Shown in pieces: positions 34,919-45,209 of a stretch of DNA of 64,000 nt. Where the stretch lies: the NCBI RefSeq assembly GCF_008710155.1, contig NZ_VYPZ01000002.1:310001-374000 (forward strand). Direction: 5' to 3'. Within the stretch, counting starts at the first letter, position 1. Each line of letters begins with the position of its first letter. Under the pieces are notes generated by a model. That model worked only from the letters and a program-made list of their open reading frames with translations, did not search any database and had not been told where the DNA came from. The position numbers and the translations under genes were made by a program. This stretch comes from Sphingobium limneticum. Lineage in GTDB: Bacteria; Pseudomonadota; Alphaproteobacteria; Sphingomonadales; Sphingomonadaceae.

Positions 34919-36235
34919 ATGGGGTTTCATATTCGTCCGTTGCTTTTCGCCGCGCCGCTGATGCTGGCTGCGCCTGTGCACGCCCAGCAGAGCGACGCGC
35001 CTGCCGGTGGTTTTCAGTTGCCACCGACAGGGTCCGCGCCGACGCCCAATAGCAACCAGCAGGGGCCAGAACTCAACGTCTATCGCGATCCGGCAACGCC
35101 CAGAGCCACCCAGCCTGCCACGCCGCCGGTTGTCGTTCCGACAGTCACGCCGCCGCCCGCCACGGTGCAGCCTACGCCGCAGCCCAGCCGTCCACGCCCG
35201 GCGCCTGCCACGACGCAGACCACGACCCCGGCCGAACCGCGCGCCACGCGTCCGGCCGAGCGCACCACGCCAACGCCGCCGCCCGCCCAGACGCGCCCTG
35301 CGCCTGCGACGTCGGCAGCAGCCCCGACTCCGCCCGAACCGGCCCCGGCAGAAACGGATGCTTCCGCCGCCAACAGCAGCGCGCCTGTTGCGCAGCCGGC
35401 CCAGCCGCTCCCGACCCCAGCCGCCAATGCGGTCGCCAGCCCGGAACCTGCACCCGCCGCTGCCGCCACGCCGGAAGAGGAAGGTATCAGCCTGCCCTGG
35501 ATCATCGCCGCTGCGGTCGCGGCGCTGGTGGTATTGGCGGGCCTTGTCCTGCTGCGTCGTCGCCGACCAGCCGCATCGCGGGCAGACGCGCCCGTCGCCC
35601 AGTCTAAGCCAGCCGCCCCTACGGCACCTGCGCCGGCAATGCCACCGACACCTGAATCCGCCGACACGTTGCATGTCCCCGCCGCAGCCTCCGTTGCTGC
35701 CGCAATCGCGACCGACCGTCCGTGGCTCGACATGGACATGGCCGTGGGTCAGGCCCGCTATTCGCTGATGGGCGTGACGATCAGCTATGCGTTGATCCTG
35801 CACAATCGCGGCGATCGCCCGGCGCAGGATGTGCTGGTGCGCGGCATGATCGGCAATGGCGGCGCGCAGCAGCAAGCGGTGCTGCAAGGCTTCTTCACCG
35901 GGCAGGACGGCTTGCCGCTGCACAGCGCCGTGGCGATCCAGCCCGGCGAGACGATCCAGCTGAGTGGCGAACTGCGCCTGGCGACCGACGACATCGTGCC
36001 GGTCGAAATGGGCCAGCGCAGCCTGCTCATCCCACTCGCCGCGTTCGACGCGGCCTATCGCTGGGACGCGGAGGCTGCGGATCCGGTGGGTCAGGGCCGC
36101 ACCGCCCGCGCCTTCATCGTCGGGCAGGAACAGGAACCGCCGGCCGCCCGGCTCGCGCCGCTGCGCCTGGATCAGGGGCCGCGCCAATATCGCCGCCCCG
36201 CCGCCCGTGCCGCTGCCGAACTCACGCCGGCCTGA
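34919..36235 (+). CDS. Pro-rich exported protein with one central membrane helix
   Basis: 438 residues. Signal peptide to about 23 (PVHAQ), then a 170-residue Pro/Thr/Ala-rich region likely to be disordered in the periplasm, a single transmembrane helix near 200-222 (LPWIIAAAVAALVVLAGLVLL) followed by RRRR, another Pro/Ala linker, and a C-terminal beta-rich domain (280-415: YSLMGVTISYALILHNRGDRPAQD) that would be cytoplasmic. No named family recognised. The topology with a folded inner domain and extended outer region suggests an envelope sensor or tether (inference). Confidence 0.7.
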   Translation: MGFHIRPLLFAAPLMLAAPVHAQQSDAPAGGFQLPPTGSAPTPNSNQQGPELNVYRDPATPRATQPATPPVVVPTVTPPPATVQPTPQPSRPRPAPATTQTTTPAEPRATRPAERTTPTPPPAQTRPAPATSAAAPTPPEPAPAETDASAANSSAPVAQPAQPLPTPAANAVASPEPAPAAAATPEEEGISLPWIIAAAVAALVVLAGLVLLRRRRPAASRADAPVAQSKPAAPTAPAPAMPPTPESADTLHVPAAASVAAAIATDRPWLDMDMAVGQARYSLMGVTISYALILHNRGDRPAQDVLVRGMIGNGGAQQQAVLQGFFTGQDGLPLHSAVAIQPGETIQLSGELRLATDDIVPVEMGQRSLLIPLAAFDAAYRWDAEAADPVGQGRTARAFIVGQEQEPPAARLAPLRLDQGPRQYRRPAARAAAELTPA

Positions 36236-36326
36236 AGCAATACTCAAGGATCAGCGGCCTGCCCGCTCTTGTCGAAACGCCCAGCCTTCTCCAAAGACAG
36301 GGCAGGACAAGGCCGAAAGGAGCCGC

Positions 36327-37172
36327 ATGACCATCTTCGTTTCCACCGACTGGCTTGCCGACCAACTGGGCGCGACCGACCTCGTCATCCTGGACGCCAG
36401 CCTGTTCCTGCCCGGCACCCCGCGTGACGCGCGCACCGAATTTGAGGCCGCCCATATCCCGGGCGCCGCCTTCCTGGACCTGCCGACGCTCAACGATTCC
36501 GAGGATCCGGTTCCCGGCCAGCTGCCCCCCGACGCGCTGATGACGGAGCGGATGCAGGCTCTGGGCGTCAACGCCGACAGCCGCATCATCGTCTATGACA
36601 ACAGCCCGACCCACAGCGCCGCGCGCGGTTGGTTCATGATGCGCGTCTATGGCCTGGGTGCATCAGCCGCGATCCTCGATGGCGGCCTGCCCAAATGGAT
36701 CGCGGAAGGCCGCCCGACGGACAATGGCGTTCCCGCCACCGCCCCCGGCAATGCCATTGCCCGGCTCGACCGCGCGCGGGTCCGCAACAAGGCCGACATT
36801 CTCGCCAATCTCGACAGCAACGCAGCGCAACTGCTCGACGCGCGGGGCGCCGGCCGTTTCACCGGCGCAGAAGCGGAACCCCGCCCCGGTATGGCATCGG
36901 GCCATATTCCCGGCAGCCGCAACATCCCCTCCTCGGCCTTCTTCGCCGCAGACAACAGCATGAAGCAGGGCGATGAACTGCGCCGCCTGCTGCTGGACGC
37001 CGGGACCGATTTCGACCAGCCGATCGTCACCACCTGCGGCAGCGGCGTGACGGCCGCGATCATCCTCGCCGGGCTGGAATCGCTGGGGAAGACCGACGTC
37101 GCCCTTTATGATGGAAGCTGGTCGGAATGGGGCCTGGACCCCGCCACCCCGAAAGCGACGGGCGCGGCATGA
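36327..37172 (+). CDS. sseA: 3-mercaptopyruvate sulfurtransferase
   Basis: 281 residues, two rhodanese domains. N-terminal HIPGAAFLDL and the C-terminal active loop CGSGVTA with Cys237; this loop type is that of mercaptopyruvate sulfurtransferases rather than thiosulfate ones. GSWSEWG near the C terminus is conserved. AAAGGAG precedes the ATG. Stop overlaps the metC start (ATGA), linking it to sulfur amino acid metabolism. Confidence 0.93.
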   Translation: MTIFVSTDWLADQLGATDLVILDASLFLPGTPRDARTEFEAAHIPGAAFLDLPTLNDSEDPVPGQLPPDALMTERMQALGVNADSRIIVYDNSPTHSAARGWFMMRVYGLGASAAILDGGLPKWIAEGRPTDNGVPATAPGNAIARLDRARVRNKADILANLDSNAAQLLDARGAGRFTGAEAEPRPGMASGHIPGSRNIPSSAFFAADNSMKQGDELRRLLLDAGTDFDQPIVTTCGSGVTAAIILAGLESLGKTDVALYDGSWSEWGLDPATPKATGAA

Positions 37173-38389
37173 GCGGATCCGACGACCGCAAGCCGCTGAC
37201 CAAATTGGCGCAGGCCGGCCGCAAGACAGAATGGACCGGCATGCCGGGGCAACCCGGCGGCATCGTCAGCCCCCCGGTCTGGCGCGCCTCCACCATTCTT
37301 TATGACGATGTCGCCCATCTGCGCAAAGCGGCGGGCAGCAGCACGCATGAGCGTCTCTTTTACGGGCGCAAGGGCACGCCGACCGCCTGGTCCCTCGCCG
37401 ATGCGCTCACCGAAATGGAGCCGGGTGCGGAGGGCACGATGCTCTTCCCCTCGGGCGTCGCGGCGATCGCCTGCGCGCTGATGGCGGTGCTGAGGCCCGG
37501 CGACCGGCTGATGATGGTCGACAGCGCCTATGATCCGACCCGCAATTTCTGCGAGCAGATGCTGCGCCCCTATGGCGTGGACACCATCTATTACGACCCC
37601 ACGGACGTCGCCGCGCTGGACGCCCATCTGGCTGCCGGCCCGATCCGCGCCATCTTCCTCGAAAGCCCGGGCAGCCTGACCTTCGAGGTGCAGGACATCC
37701 CGGCCATTACCGCATGGGCCAGGGCGAACGAGGTCGTCACCTTGGCTGACAATACTTGGGCGACGCCGCTCTATTTCCCCGCGCTCAGCCACGGGGTGGA
37801 TATCTCCATCCTGGCCTGCACCAAATATATCGTCGGCCATAGCGACGTGATGATGGGCAGCACGACCGCGACCCCAGAATGGTTCGGCAAGATCCGCCAG
37901 ACCGCCTATCTGTTCGGCCAGATGACCAGCCCCGACGATGCCTGGCTCGCCTCGCGCGGCCTGCGCACCCTGGGCGTCCGCCTGAAACAGCATCAAGACA
38001 GCGCGCTCGCCATCGCTCATTGGTTGCAGGATCAGCCCGATGTTGCCCGTGTCCTCCATCCCGCACTCCCCGACTGCCCCGGCCATGCGCTCTGGCAGCG
38101 GGATTTCAGCGGATCGACCGGCCTGTTCAGCTTCATCCTGAAGGGCGGCGACGAAGCGGCGCGCGCTGCGCTGATCGACGGCCTCGCCCATTTCGGCATC
38201 GGCTATAGCTGGGGCGGCTTCGAAAGCCTCGCTCTGCCTATCGACCCCACCCGCTATCGCAGCGCAACCCGATGGGAAGCGGAAGGCCCGGCGGTCCGCT
38301 TGCATATCGGCCTGGAAGACACGGCCGACCTGATCGCCGATCTCGATGCCGGCCTCACCCGCTTCCGCGCCATCCGCGATACAGCCTAA
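37169..38389 (+). CDS. metC: Cystathionine beta-lyase
   Basis: 406 residues; PLP enzyme splitting cystathionine to homocysteine, pyruvate and ammonia. Cys/Met-metabolism PLP family features: ERLFYGRKGTPT, FPSGVAAIA, LADNTWATP and Lys219 in ILACTKYIVGHSDVMMG that binds PLP; SWGGFESL near the C terminus is typical of MetC. Translation is probably coupled to sseA by the 4-bp overlap. Confidence 0.93.
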   Translation: MSGSDDRKPLTKLAQAGRKTEWTGMPGQPGGIVSPPVWRASTILYDDVAHLRKAAGSSTHERLFYGRKGTPTAWSLADALTEMEPGAEGTMLFPSGVAAIACALMAVLRPGDRLMMVDSAYDPTRNFCEQMLRPYGVDTIYYDPTDVAALDAHLAAGPIRAIFLESPGSLTFEVQDIPAITAWARANEVVTLADNTWATPLYFPALSHGVDISILACTKYIVGHSDVMMGSTTATPEWFGKIRQTAYLFGQMTSPDDAWLASRGLRTLGVRLKQHQDSALAIAHWLQDQPDVARVLHPALPDCPGHALWQRDFSGSTGLFSFILKGGDEAARAALIDGLAHFGIGYSWGGFESLALPIDPTRYRSATRWEAEGPAVRLHIGLEDTADLIADLDAGLTRFRAIRDTA

Positions 38390-38704
38390 AGCGATGGGGC
38401 CGGCCGCCCCATCGTCGATCGACCATCATCGCTTTCTCCGCCCTATGACCGTGCGACGGCCGTAGGACGGATGCCGTCCATGGCAGGCAAGACATTGCCG
38501 GACCGGCCCAGCCTGCCTTTGTTGCACTCTAGCAACATTAAAGAAGTAAAAGACATCATTAGGCAATAAATTCTTGTGCACCGCAGCGCGGGGAGGCACA
38601 TCCAAAGGCGTTGAGGCAGCCGGCCCATCCCGAGCGGGGGAAATATAGAGGCAGGCGCCTGGACGCAGGCGGGACGATCGCAGACCACCATCAAGGGGAA
38701 TCCC
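38390..38704. other. Long leader/intergenic region before the porin gene
   Basis: 315 bp without a gene. It holds the perfect inverted repeat TGTTGC-N6-GCAACA at 38520-38537, then an A/T-rich tract (ATTAAAGAAGTAAAAGACAT) and AGGGG just before the porin start. The palindrome is a plausible operator or promoter element for the porin. Confidence 0.5.
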
Positions 38705-39466
38705 ATGCGTAAGTCCATCATCGGCCTTTCGGCCCCCATTTTTTCGGCCATCGCTCTCGTCAGCGCGCTCGTCGCCATGCCGGCCATGGCCCAGGACGAG
38801 CCCACGCCCGAGATCACCGTCACCGGCAATGCCGCCGTCGTGACCGACTATCGCTTCCGCGGCATTTCGCAGACCAACAAGAAATTCGCGCTTCAGGGCG
38901 GCATCACCGTTGCCCACGCTTCGGGCTTCTATGCATCGATCTGGGGCAGCTCCATCGACGAATATGTCGCGGCCGGATCGGATCAGGAACTCGACCTGAT
39001 CGGTGGCTATTCGACCACCGTGGGCGCCGCCACGATCGACGTCGGCGTCCTCTATTATTATTATCCGGGCAATGCCGGCCAGAACACCGACTTCGTCGAG
39101 CCTTATGCATCGGTCAAGGGCACGTTCGGCCCCGCCACCGCCAAGCTGACCGTCAATTATGCGCCCAAGGCGAAGGCGCTGAGCGTCGGCAATGGCAAGG
39201 AAGACAGCCTCTATGTCGGCGGCGACCTGTCGGCCTCCGTCCCCAACACCCCGATCGGTGTGTCGGCGCACCTGGGTCACAGCTTCGGCCCCAGCTACCT
39301 GACCATCGGCGACGAATATACCGACTGGAATATCGGCGCGACTTATACCTGGAATCACCTGACCTTCGGCGTGTCCTATGTCGATACCGATAAATCCTCC
39401 TACACGGCGGCCGGTCATAATATCAGCAAAGCGGGGGTAGTGGGATCGCTGACCGCTTCCTTCTGA
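38705..39466 (+). CDS. TorF-family putative porin
   Basis: 253 residues. Signal peptide 1-29 (PAMAQ), then ITVTGNAAVVTDYRFRGISQT, the opening motif of the TorF/Gcw_chp putative-porin family. Alternating aromatic strands (YASIWGSSID, GVLYYYYPG, WNIGATYTWN) and a final GSLTASF with terminal Phe fit a 12-14-strand outer-membrane barrel. Transport role unknown. Confidence 0.9.
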   Translation: MRKSIIGLSAPIFSAIALVSALVAMPAMAQDEPTPEITVTGNAAVVTDYRFRGISQTNKKFALQGGITVAHASGFYASIWGSSIDEYVAAGSDQELDLIGGYSTTVGAATIDVGVLYYYYPGNAGQNTDFVEPYASVKGTFGPATAKLTVNYAPKAKALSVGNGKEDSLYVGGDLSASVPNTPIGVSAHLGHSFGPSYLTIGDEYTDWNIGATYTWNHLTFGVSYVDTDKSSYTAAGHNISKAGVVGSLTASF

Positions 39467-39493
39467 TCCCCATATCCTGCAACAGTTGCTCAG

Positions 39494-39526
39494 GCCGCGA
39501 TCTTACAGGGGATCGCGGCTTTTTTT
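39494..39526 (+). terminator. Porin gene terminator
   Basis: GCCGCGATC/GATCGCGGC stem followed by TTTTTTT. Confidence 0.92.
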
Positions 39527-39574
39527 GCGCCGGCGCCTCTTATACCCAAACGCCATGAGGCGGACTCTAATGCA

Positions 39575-39644
39575 GCGTTCCCCGACGCAGGCCGGGGTCC
39601 GGTCCCATGCTCTCAACTGGACCCCGGCCTGCGCCGGGGAACGC
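39575..39644. repeat. REP-like palindrome, best copy of the GACTGGACCCCGGCC family
   Basis: GCGTTCCCCGACGCAGGCCG and a complementary right arm ending GGGGAACGC around a short centre. Two inverted units, as in BIME-type elements, between porin and crtZ. Confidence 0.75.
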
Positions 39645-39715
39645 TTCTCGTGGGTATTGCGCACCGGACTATTACGGGGTCGCCACTCCGCCCCGGCCGC
39701 CCTATAGTGACGCGT

Positions 39716-40237
39716 ATGTCGCCCATCATTCTCCTGCTGCTCTTTATCGCCACGGTCGCTGTGATGGAGGGGTTCGCCTATGTCATGCACCGTTGGGTGA
39801 TGCACGGTCCCGGCTGGTTCCTGCATGCCAGCCATCATCGGCCCCGGACCGGCTTTTTCGAAGCGAACGACCTTTATTTCGTGATCTTCGCCATGCCCTC
39901 CATCGTGCTGCTGCTGGGCGGGGTGCAATGGGGTTGGGGCGATTGGGCGACCGCAATCGGCGCCGGCGTCGCCGCCTATGGCGCCATCTATCTGGGTTTC
40001 CATGACATCATCGTGCATCAACGGGTCGCCCACCGCTATGTCGCCCGCTCCCGCTACATGAAGCGGATCGTTCAGGCGCACCGGCTGCACCATGCGGTCG
40101 AAACGAAGGAAGGCACGGTCAGCTTCGGCTTTCTGGTGGCGCCCCATCCCACCGACCTCAAACGCACGTTGGCGGAGCGCGGCCGCGCCGGCATCCGCGC
40201 TGCCAAAGGGCGGGAGGATGCACGGGCGGAAGGATAA
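39716..40237 (+). CDS. crtZ: Beta-carotene hydroxylase CrtZ
   Basis: 173 residues from MSPIILLLLF. Membrane di-iron hydroxylase that turns beta-carotene to zeaxanthin. The His clusters are in place: HRWVMH, HASHH, HDIIVHQRVAHR and HRLHH; four hydrophobic segments. Fits a carotenoid-pigmented sphingomonad. No other carotenoid gene lies in the window. Confidence 0.93.
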   Translation: MSPIILLLLFIATVAVMEGFAYVMHRWVMHGPGWFLHASHHRPRTGFFEANDLYFVIFAMPSIVLLLGGVQWGWGDWATAIGAGVAAYGAIYLGFHDIIVHQRVAHRYVARSRYMKRIVQAHRLHHAVETKEGTVSFGFLVAPHPTDLKRTLAERGRAGIRAAKGREDARAEG

Positions 40238-40324
40238 TCGGTGCAATCAAGCCTTGGATTTCCATCGCTTCTCCTTACATGGGATTGAGTTTTGCGACCG
40301 ATTCTTAACTGGGAGTCCTTCTGA

Positions 40325-41710
40325 ATGTCCGCTACCCGTACCGAGACCGACAGCATCGGCGCCATCGACGTGCCGGCCGACGCCTATTGGGGCGCGCAGA
40401 CGCAGCGTAGCATCGAGAATTTCCCCTTCGGCGAAACGGAACGCATGCCGATCGGCATCGTCCATGCGCAGGCGATCGTGAAGCAGGCGGCGGCGCGGGT
40501 GAACGGCAAACATGGGCTGGACGGCACAATCGTCGCCGCGATCGAGGATGCGGCGCAGACCATCGTGTCGGGCAAGCTGGACGACCAGTTCCCGCTCGTC
40601 ATCTGGCAGACCGGGTCGGGCACGCAGACCAACATGAACGTCAATGAAGTGATCGCCGGCTTCGCCAACGATCAACTGGCCGGCACGCGGGGTGGCAAGA
40701 GCCCGGTGCATCCCAACGATCATGTGAATATGAGCCAGTCGTCCAACGACAGCTTTCCCACCGCGCTGCATGTCGCGACCGTGATCGCCACGCGCGACCG
40801 GCTGATCCCGGCGCTGGAAAAGCTGACCGGCGCACTCACCGCGAAGGCGGAAAGCTGGAGCCATATCGTCAAGATCGGCCGCACCCATACGCAGGACGCC
40901 ACGCCGCTGACGCTGGGGCAGGAATTTTCCGGCTATGCCGCACAGCTGATCAGCGGCCGGGCGCGGGTCGAAGGTGCGCTCAATGGCAATATCCGCAAGC
41001 TGGCGATCGGCGGCACGGCAGTCGGCACCGGCCTTAACGCACCGGACGGCTGGGCCGAGGATATGGTCGCGGCGATCAGCGATATCGCCGGCACCGATTT
41101 CGAAAGCGCGCCCAACAAGTTCGAGCAGCTGGCGGCCAAGGATGGGCTGGTCTTCTTCTCCGGCGCGCTCAACACGCTCGCGGTGTCGCTGACCAAGATC
41201 GCCAACGACATCCGTTTTCTGGGATCGGGGCCGCGATCCGGTCTGGGCGAGCTGGATCTGCCGGCCAATGAACCGGGCAGCTCGATCATGCCGGGCAAGG
41301 TCAATCCGACGCAGTGCGAATCGCTGACGATGGTGGCCGCGCAGGTGATCGGCAATCATCAGGCGGTGACGGTCGGCGGCATGCAGGGCCATTTCGAACT
41401 CAATGTGTTCATGCCGCTGATCGGCGCCAATGTGCTGCGCTCCATCCATCTGCTCAGCGTCGGCATGGAAAGCTTTGCCGAACGCTGCGTCGATGGGCTG
41501 GTCGCCAATGAAGCGCGGATTGCCGAACTGGTCGATCGGTCGCTGATGCTGGTGACCGCGCTGGCGCCGGAGATCGGCTATGACAATGCCGCCGCCATCG
41601 CCAAGCATGCGCATAAGAAGGGGCAGACGCTGAAGGAGGCCGGCCTTGAACTTGGCTTGGTGGACGAGGCGACCTTCGATCGTCTTGTGCGTCCGGAAAA
41701 TATGGTCTGA
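40325..41710 (+). CDS. fumC: Fumarate hydratase class II
   Basis: 461 residues; iron-free fumarase of the TCA cycle. Signatures [53 protein letters not shown] and [15 protein letters not shown], the last being the superfamily signature with the catalytic Ser. Homotetramer in the cytoplasm. Standard length. Confidence 0.97.
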   Translation: MSATRTETDSIGAIDVPADAYWGAQTQRSIENFPFGETERMPIGIVHAQAIVKQAAARVNGKHGLDGTIVAAIEDAAQTIVSGKLDDQFPLVIWQTGSGTQTNMNVNEVIAGFANDQLAGTRGGKSPVHPNDHVNMSQSSNDSFPTALHVATVIATRDRLIPALEKLTGALTAKAESWSHIVKIGRTHTQDATPLTLGQEFSGYAAQLISGRARVEGALNGNIRKLAIGGTAVGTGLNAPDGWAEDMVAAISDIAGTDFESAPNKFEQLAAKDGLVFFSGALNTLAVSLTKIANDIRFLGSGPRSGLGELDLPANEPGSSIMPGKVNPTQCESLTMVAAQVIGNHQAVTVGGMQGHFELNVFMPLIGANVLRSIHLLSVGMESFAERCVDGLVANEARIAELVDRSLMLVTALAPEIGYDNAAAIAKHAHKKGQTLKEAGLELGLVDEATFDRLVRPENMV

Positions 41711-41759
41711 TCCAGATCAACATGGCGGAACCGGCGGGGCTGCGGTACATTAATCCTCT

Positions 41760-42131
41760 ATGAAGAGGAAAGCCCCGCCCCCCGCCACTCGGCCAGCCGC
41801 ACCGCTGGTGACGATCCGTCCGCCGAAAAAGGCCGGGCTGCTGCGAAAGGCGGCGCGTGTGGGGGCTACTGTGGTCGCCGCGCGGGTTGCTGCAGCGACG
41901 GGCAAGAAGGGTGTGTTCGGCCTGATCGCCGGCGCCGGGGCCAAGCGTATCATCATGCGCTATCCTGCCGGCGCCCTGTTCGTGACCGGCGCCTATATGG
42001 CCGGCAAATTGTACGAGGCGAAGCGCGAGGCCGAGCGCAAGAAGGCGATCAAGCTGCTGCCCGACAAGAGCCATGAACCAAGAACGGCAGCCCCCATTCC
42101 GATCGAAAGCGCGCGCAAGATCCAGGGATAG
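41760..42131 (+). CDS. Small basic protein, possibly membrane associated
   Basis: 123 residues. Pro/Lys/Arg-rich start, then a moderately hydrophobic segment (GKKGVFGLIAGAGAKRIIMR and GALFVTGAYMAGKLY) and a highly charged EAKREAERKKAIK helix. No family recognised. Located 50 bp after fumC and 52 bp before gmk; composition is as in the host. Confidence 0.55.
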   Translation: MKRKAPPPATRPAAPLVTIRPPKKAGLLRKAARVGATVVAARVAAATGKKGVFGLIAGAGAKRIIMRYPAGALFVTGAYMAGKLYEAKREAERKKAIKLLPDKSHEPRTAAPIPIESARKIQG

Positions 42132-42183
42132 CGCCGGGGCATAGCCCTCTTGCAAAAAGGCGTCGGTGGAGGCACTAGCGGCC

Positions 42184-42849
42184 ATGGCCGACAGCATCCC
42201 CACCGAGACTCCCGACTTCAAGCGCCGCGGCGTGCTTTTCGTACTGTCCTCGCCCTCTGGCGCTGGCAAATCCACCATCGCGCGCAAGCTGCTGGCGGCC
42301 GAAACCGACCTGTCCATGTCGGTATCCGCGACGACGCGGCCGATGCGGCCGGGCGAAGTTGACGGCAAGGATTATCATTTCGTCGATCTGGAAGAATTTC
42401 GCCGGATGACGACGGACCATGAATTTCTGGAATGGGCGCATGTCTTTGGCCAGCGTTACGGCACGCCGCGCGCGCCCGTGGAAGCGATGCTGAAATCGGG
42501 CAAGGACGTCTTGTTCGACATCGATTGGCAGGGTGCGCAGCAGCTGCACCAGATTGCCGGTGGAGATGTCGTGCGCATCTTCATCCTGCCGCCGTCGATG
42601 GAAGAGCTGGAACGCCGCCTGCGTGGGCGCGCGACCGACAGCAACGAAGTGATCGAGGGCCGTATGGCGCGTGCCGCCGGAGAGATCGCGCATTGGGACG
42701 GCTATGACTATGTGCTGTGCAATGTCGATGCGGAGGCCTGTTTCCAGCAGGTCAGGACTATCCTGCACGCCGAACGGATGAAGCGCAGCCGCCAGACCGG
42801 CCTGATCGGCTTCATCCGCAAGCTGGGCCGTTACCACCAGGAAGATTGA
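42184..42849 (+). CDS. gmk: Guanylate kinase
   Basis: 221 residues from MADSIPTETP; a GTG at 42166 would add six. P-loop SSPSGAGKST, GMP-binding SVSATTRPMRPGEVDGKDYHFV, and LFDIDWQGAQQL are diagnostic. ATP + GMP to ADP + GDP. The C terminus (MKRSRQTGLIGFIRKLGRYHQ) is a short basic extension. Confidence 0.96.
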   Translation: MADSIPTETPDFKRRGVLFVLSSPSGAGKSTIARKLLAAETDLSMSVSATTRPMRPGEVDGKDYHFVDLEEFRRMTTDHEFLEWAHVFGQRYGTPRAPVEAMLKSGKDVLFDIDWQGAQQLHQIAGGDVVRIFILPPSMEELERRLRGRATDSNEVIEGRMARAAGEIAHWDGYDYVLCNVDAEACFQQVRTILHAERMKRSRQTGLIGFIRKLGRYHQED

Positions 42850-42865
42850 GGGCTGCTGCATCCTT

Positions 42866-42892
42866 TATTCGTGCGCCTGAAACGCACGAATA
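42866..42892. terminator. Hairpin between convergent gmk and midA genes
   Basis: Ten-bp perfect stem TATTCGTGCG/CGCACGAATA with a 7-nt loop; no strong T-run, so a weak bidirectional terminator. Confidence 0.55.
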
Positions 42893-42898
42893 GGACAG

Positions 42899-43963
42899 CT
42901 ATTTCTCGAACCCGGCCGGGTCCGCCCAATCCGGGTGCGTCCAGGCCATCGCCTTGAACAAGGTCCCCATTTCCGCCTCGTCGGTCAGGCGGTGGCGGGC
43001 AGCTTCCACCTCCGCCGCGCGCGCCGGAGCGGTCGTCGCAAGCTGGGCGGCGCGGGCGTCTATCCCCAATTGTTGCAGGAAGGCGCCCTGCCCCACGGCC
43101 CCATGGACGCGAAGCCCCGCCTGACGCGCCATATTGCCGAGCACGGTGAAATCGACATGAGTGGTCAAATCCACCTCGCCCGGATCGGCGAAGGGGTCGG
43201 CAAACTGATGCGCCTTCACCGCCTGCAACGTGTCGCCCAGTGCCGGGCCTTCATAGCCATAGTCGATGATGATCGCGGCGCCGCCCTGCTTGGCGATACG
43301 ATGGGCGAGCGCATAGGCGATGCCCGCGCCTACGATCGGCGATTCGATGATCGCGCCTTCCGGCGCATCCTTGGCGAAGGCCGGAAGGCCCGATTCGATG
43401 CGGCGATAGCCCGGAACGGCGATGAAGCGCCCCTCCTCCTCCCGGCTGATGACGACGCGTTCGCGCCATTCGTCGCCGACGCGGATGCACTGCCGCACCG
43501 GGAGCGCATCGAAAAATTCATTGGCGACGACCAGCAGCGGGCCGGTATCGGGCAGGCTGTCGATCGTGTCGTGATGGATGACATGGGGCAACAGCGCACG
43601 TTGCCTCTCACGCAGAGTGGGACTGGTTTCGACCAGATGCAGCTTGGGCGCCAGCGCGGCGCGATCCATGGCACGGATCGCATCGGACGCCAGCGTGCCG
43701 CGCCCTGGCCCCAGCTCGACATAAGCGGGATCGGCACGGCGGCCCGATCGCATCCAGACGTCGGCCAGCGCCAGCCCCACCAGTTCGCCGAACATCTGGC
43801 TGATTTCTGGTGCGGTGGTGAAGTCGCCTTCCGCGCCCAGCGGGTCGCGGGTGGCATAATAATGCTGGTTCGCCTCGCCGATATAATGGGCGACCGAGAT
43901 CGGGCCGCCCGAGGCGATCTGGCCGGCGAGGCGCCGGGCCAGCGGCGGCATGTCAGCCGACAC
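42899..43963 (-). CDS. MidA/NDUFAF7-family SAM-dependent methyltransferase
   Basis: 354 residues. Start [22 protein letters not shown], then [42 protein letters not shown] (SAM-binding glycine loop) and [14 protein letters not shown] are hallmarks. The mitochondrial relative methylates an Arg of a complex I subunit; the bacterial target is not proven. Its start overlaps the lgt 3' end by 11 bp, so it is second in a two-gene operon. Confidence 0.9.
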   Translation of the reverse strand: MSADMPPLARRLAGQIASGGPISVAHYIGEANQHYYATRDPLGAEGDFTTAPEISQMFGELVGLALADVWMRSGRRADPAYVELGPGRGTLASDAIRAMDRAALAPKLHLVETSPTLRERQRALLPHVIHHDTIDSLPDTGPLLVVANEFFDALPVRQCIRVGDEWRERVVISREEEGRFIAVPGYRRIESGLPAFAKDAPEGAIIESPIVGAGIAYALAHRIAKQGGAAIIIDYGYEGPALGDTLQAVKAHQFADPFADPGEVDLTTHVDFTVLGNMARQAGLRVHGAVGQGAFLQQLGIDARAAQLATTAPARAAEVEAARHRLTDEAEMGTLFKAMAWTHPDWADPAGFEK

Positions 43964-44819
43964 TGGCGCTGCCGGCCACCGGTTCGACGCGCAGACGGCG
44001 ACCCTTGGCCGTGACGATCAGATAGAGGCCGCCCAGGATCATCGGCAGGCAGAGCCACTGGCCCATATGCAGGCCGGTGCGCGCGGCAAACTCCATCAAC
44101 TGGGCGTCGGCCTCCCGGAAATATTCCACGGCGAAACGGAAGCAGCCATAGCCGAAGACGAAAATGCCCACGAGCATGCCCGGCTTGTAGCGCGCTTTCG
44201 TCTTCCAGAAAGCGAAGGCGAGGATCAGGAACAGGACGACGCCTTCCAGGGCGGCTTCGTACAGCTGGCTGGGGTGACGGGCAAAGGCCCCCCCGGTCGG
44301 GAAGATGATCGCCCAGGGTACGTCGGTTTCCTTGCCCCACAATTCGCCGTTCACGAAATTGGCGAGGCGGCCGAAGAACAGGCCGAAGGGTACGACGCAG
44401 GCGACATAGTCATGGATACGCAGCCAGCTGAGCTTTTCCTTCCACGCCATGTAGAGAATGCCGAGCGACACGCCGATCGCGCCGCCATGGAAGGACATGC
44501 CGCCATTCCACAATTTGAAGATATCAAGCGGATGGGCGAGGATTTCGGGCTGGTAGAAGATCACATAGGCCAGCCGCCCGCCGATGATGATGCCCAGCGT
44601 CGCGTAGAAGATCATGTCGTCGGCGTGACGCCGCGCCATCGGCGATCCGGGCTGATCGACCAGCTTTAGCAGATACCAATAGCCGATCAGGATGCCGGCC
44701 AGATAGGCGAGGCTGTACCATTTCAGCGTGAAGAAGCCCAGATTCAGGGCCACGGGGTTCAGCCCCAGATCTTCAAAGCGAATGGCGCCCGAAGCGGCGG
44801 CGGCGATATCCAGGATCAA
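43953..44819 (-). CDS. lgt: Prolipoprotein diacylglyceryl transferase
   Basis: 288 residues, seven membrane helices; moves diacylglycerol from phosphatidylglycerol to the lipobox Cys. Family signature [20 protein letters not shown] and [10 protein letters not shown] with catalytic His. TTG start, supported by AGAGGA at proper distance; lipoproteins seen in this window (5145, 28499) are its substrates. A long gene-poor stretch lies upstream. Confidence 0.95.
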   Translation of the reverse strand: MILDIAAAASGAIRFEDLGLNPVALNLGFFTLKWYSLAYLAGILIGYWYLLKLVDQPGSPMARRHADDMIFYATLGIIIGGRLAYVIFYQPEILAHPLDIFKLWNGGMSFHGGAIGVSLGILYMAWKEKLSWLRIHDYVACVVPFGLFFGRLANFVNGELWGKETDVPWAIIFPTGGAFARHPSQLYEAALEGVVLFLILAFAFWKTKARYKPGMLVGIFVFGYGCFRFAVEYFREADAQLMEFAARTGLHMGQWLCLPMILGGLYLIVTAKGRRLRVEPVAGSASVG

Positions 44820-45209
44820 AATGGCGTCCTCTTGGGAATTGGATTGCGGACATAGAACAAGCGCGCGGCAAGATGAAGGGGAAGCTGCGAACGGGACGCG
44901 GATTTGGCGAAGAAGGTGGGCGGAAAGGTCACTGGCCGAAGTTCACACCGTTGCACGGCTTTTTGGGCCGGAAGCGCTCACGAGGCTTTCGCCAAGCGCT
45001 CGCAAGGCCTTCGCGACGCGTCACCTCCTATATCGGCAGGGTCACATCGGCGCGACACATATGCGTCTGTGTTTGGGGCTGGGGAGTGTTGACGGGCCGT
45101 TGGAGAGTGAAGGCTTCATTGTGCAGGATAGATCAGAGAAAATCCTACATTGGAAGCGGGACGGATGCGCGCCGTCGGGTCGGGTGCATTCAAGATAGGG
45201 ACGCTGTTA
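44820..45209. other. Gene-poor stretch upstream of lgt
   Basis: Open frames exist on the plus strand but have no family-like features, weak codon bias and no ribosome site. I see no promoter or RNA that can be supported beyond what lgt needs. Confidence 0.5.
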
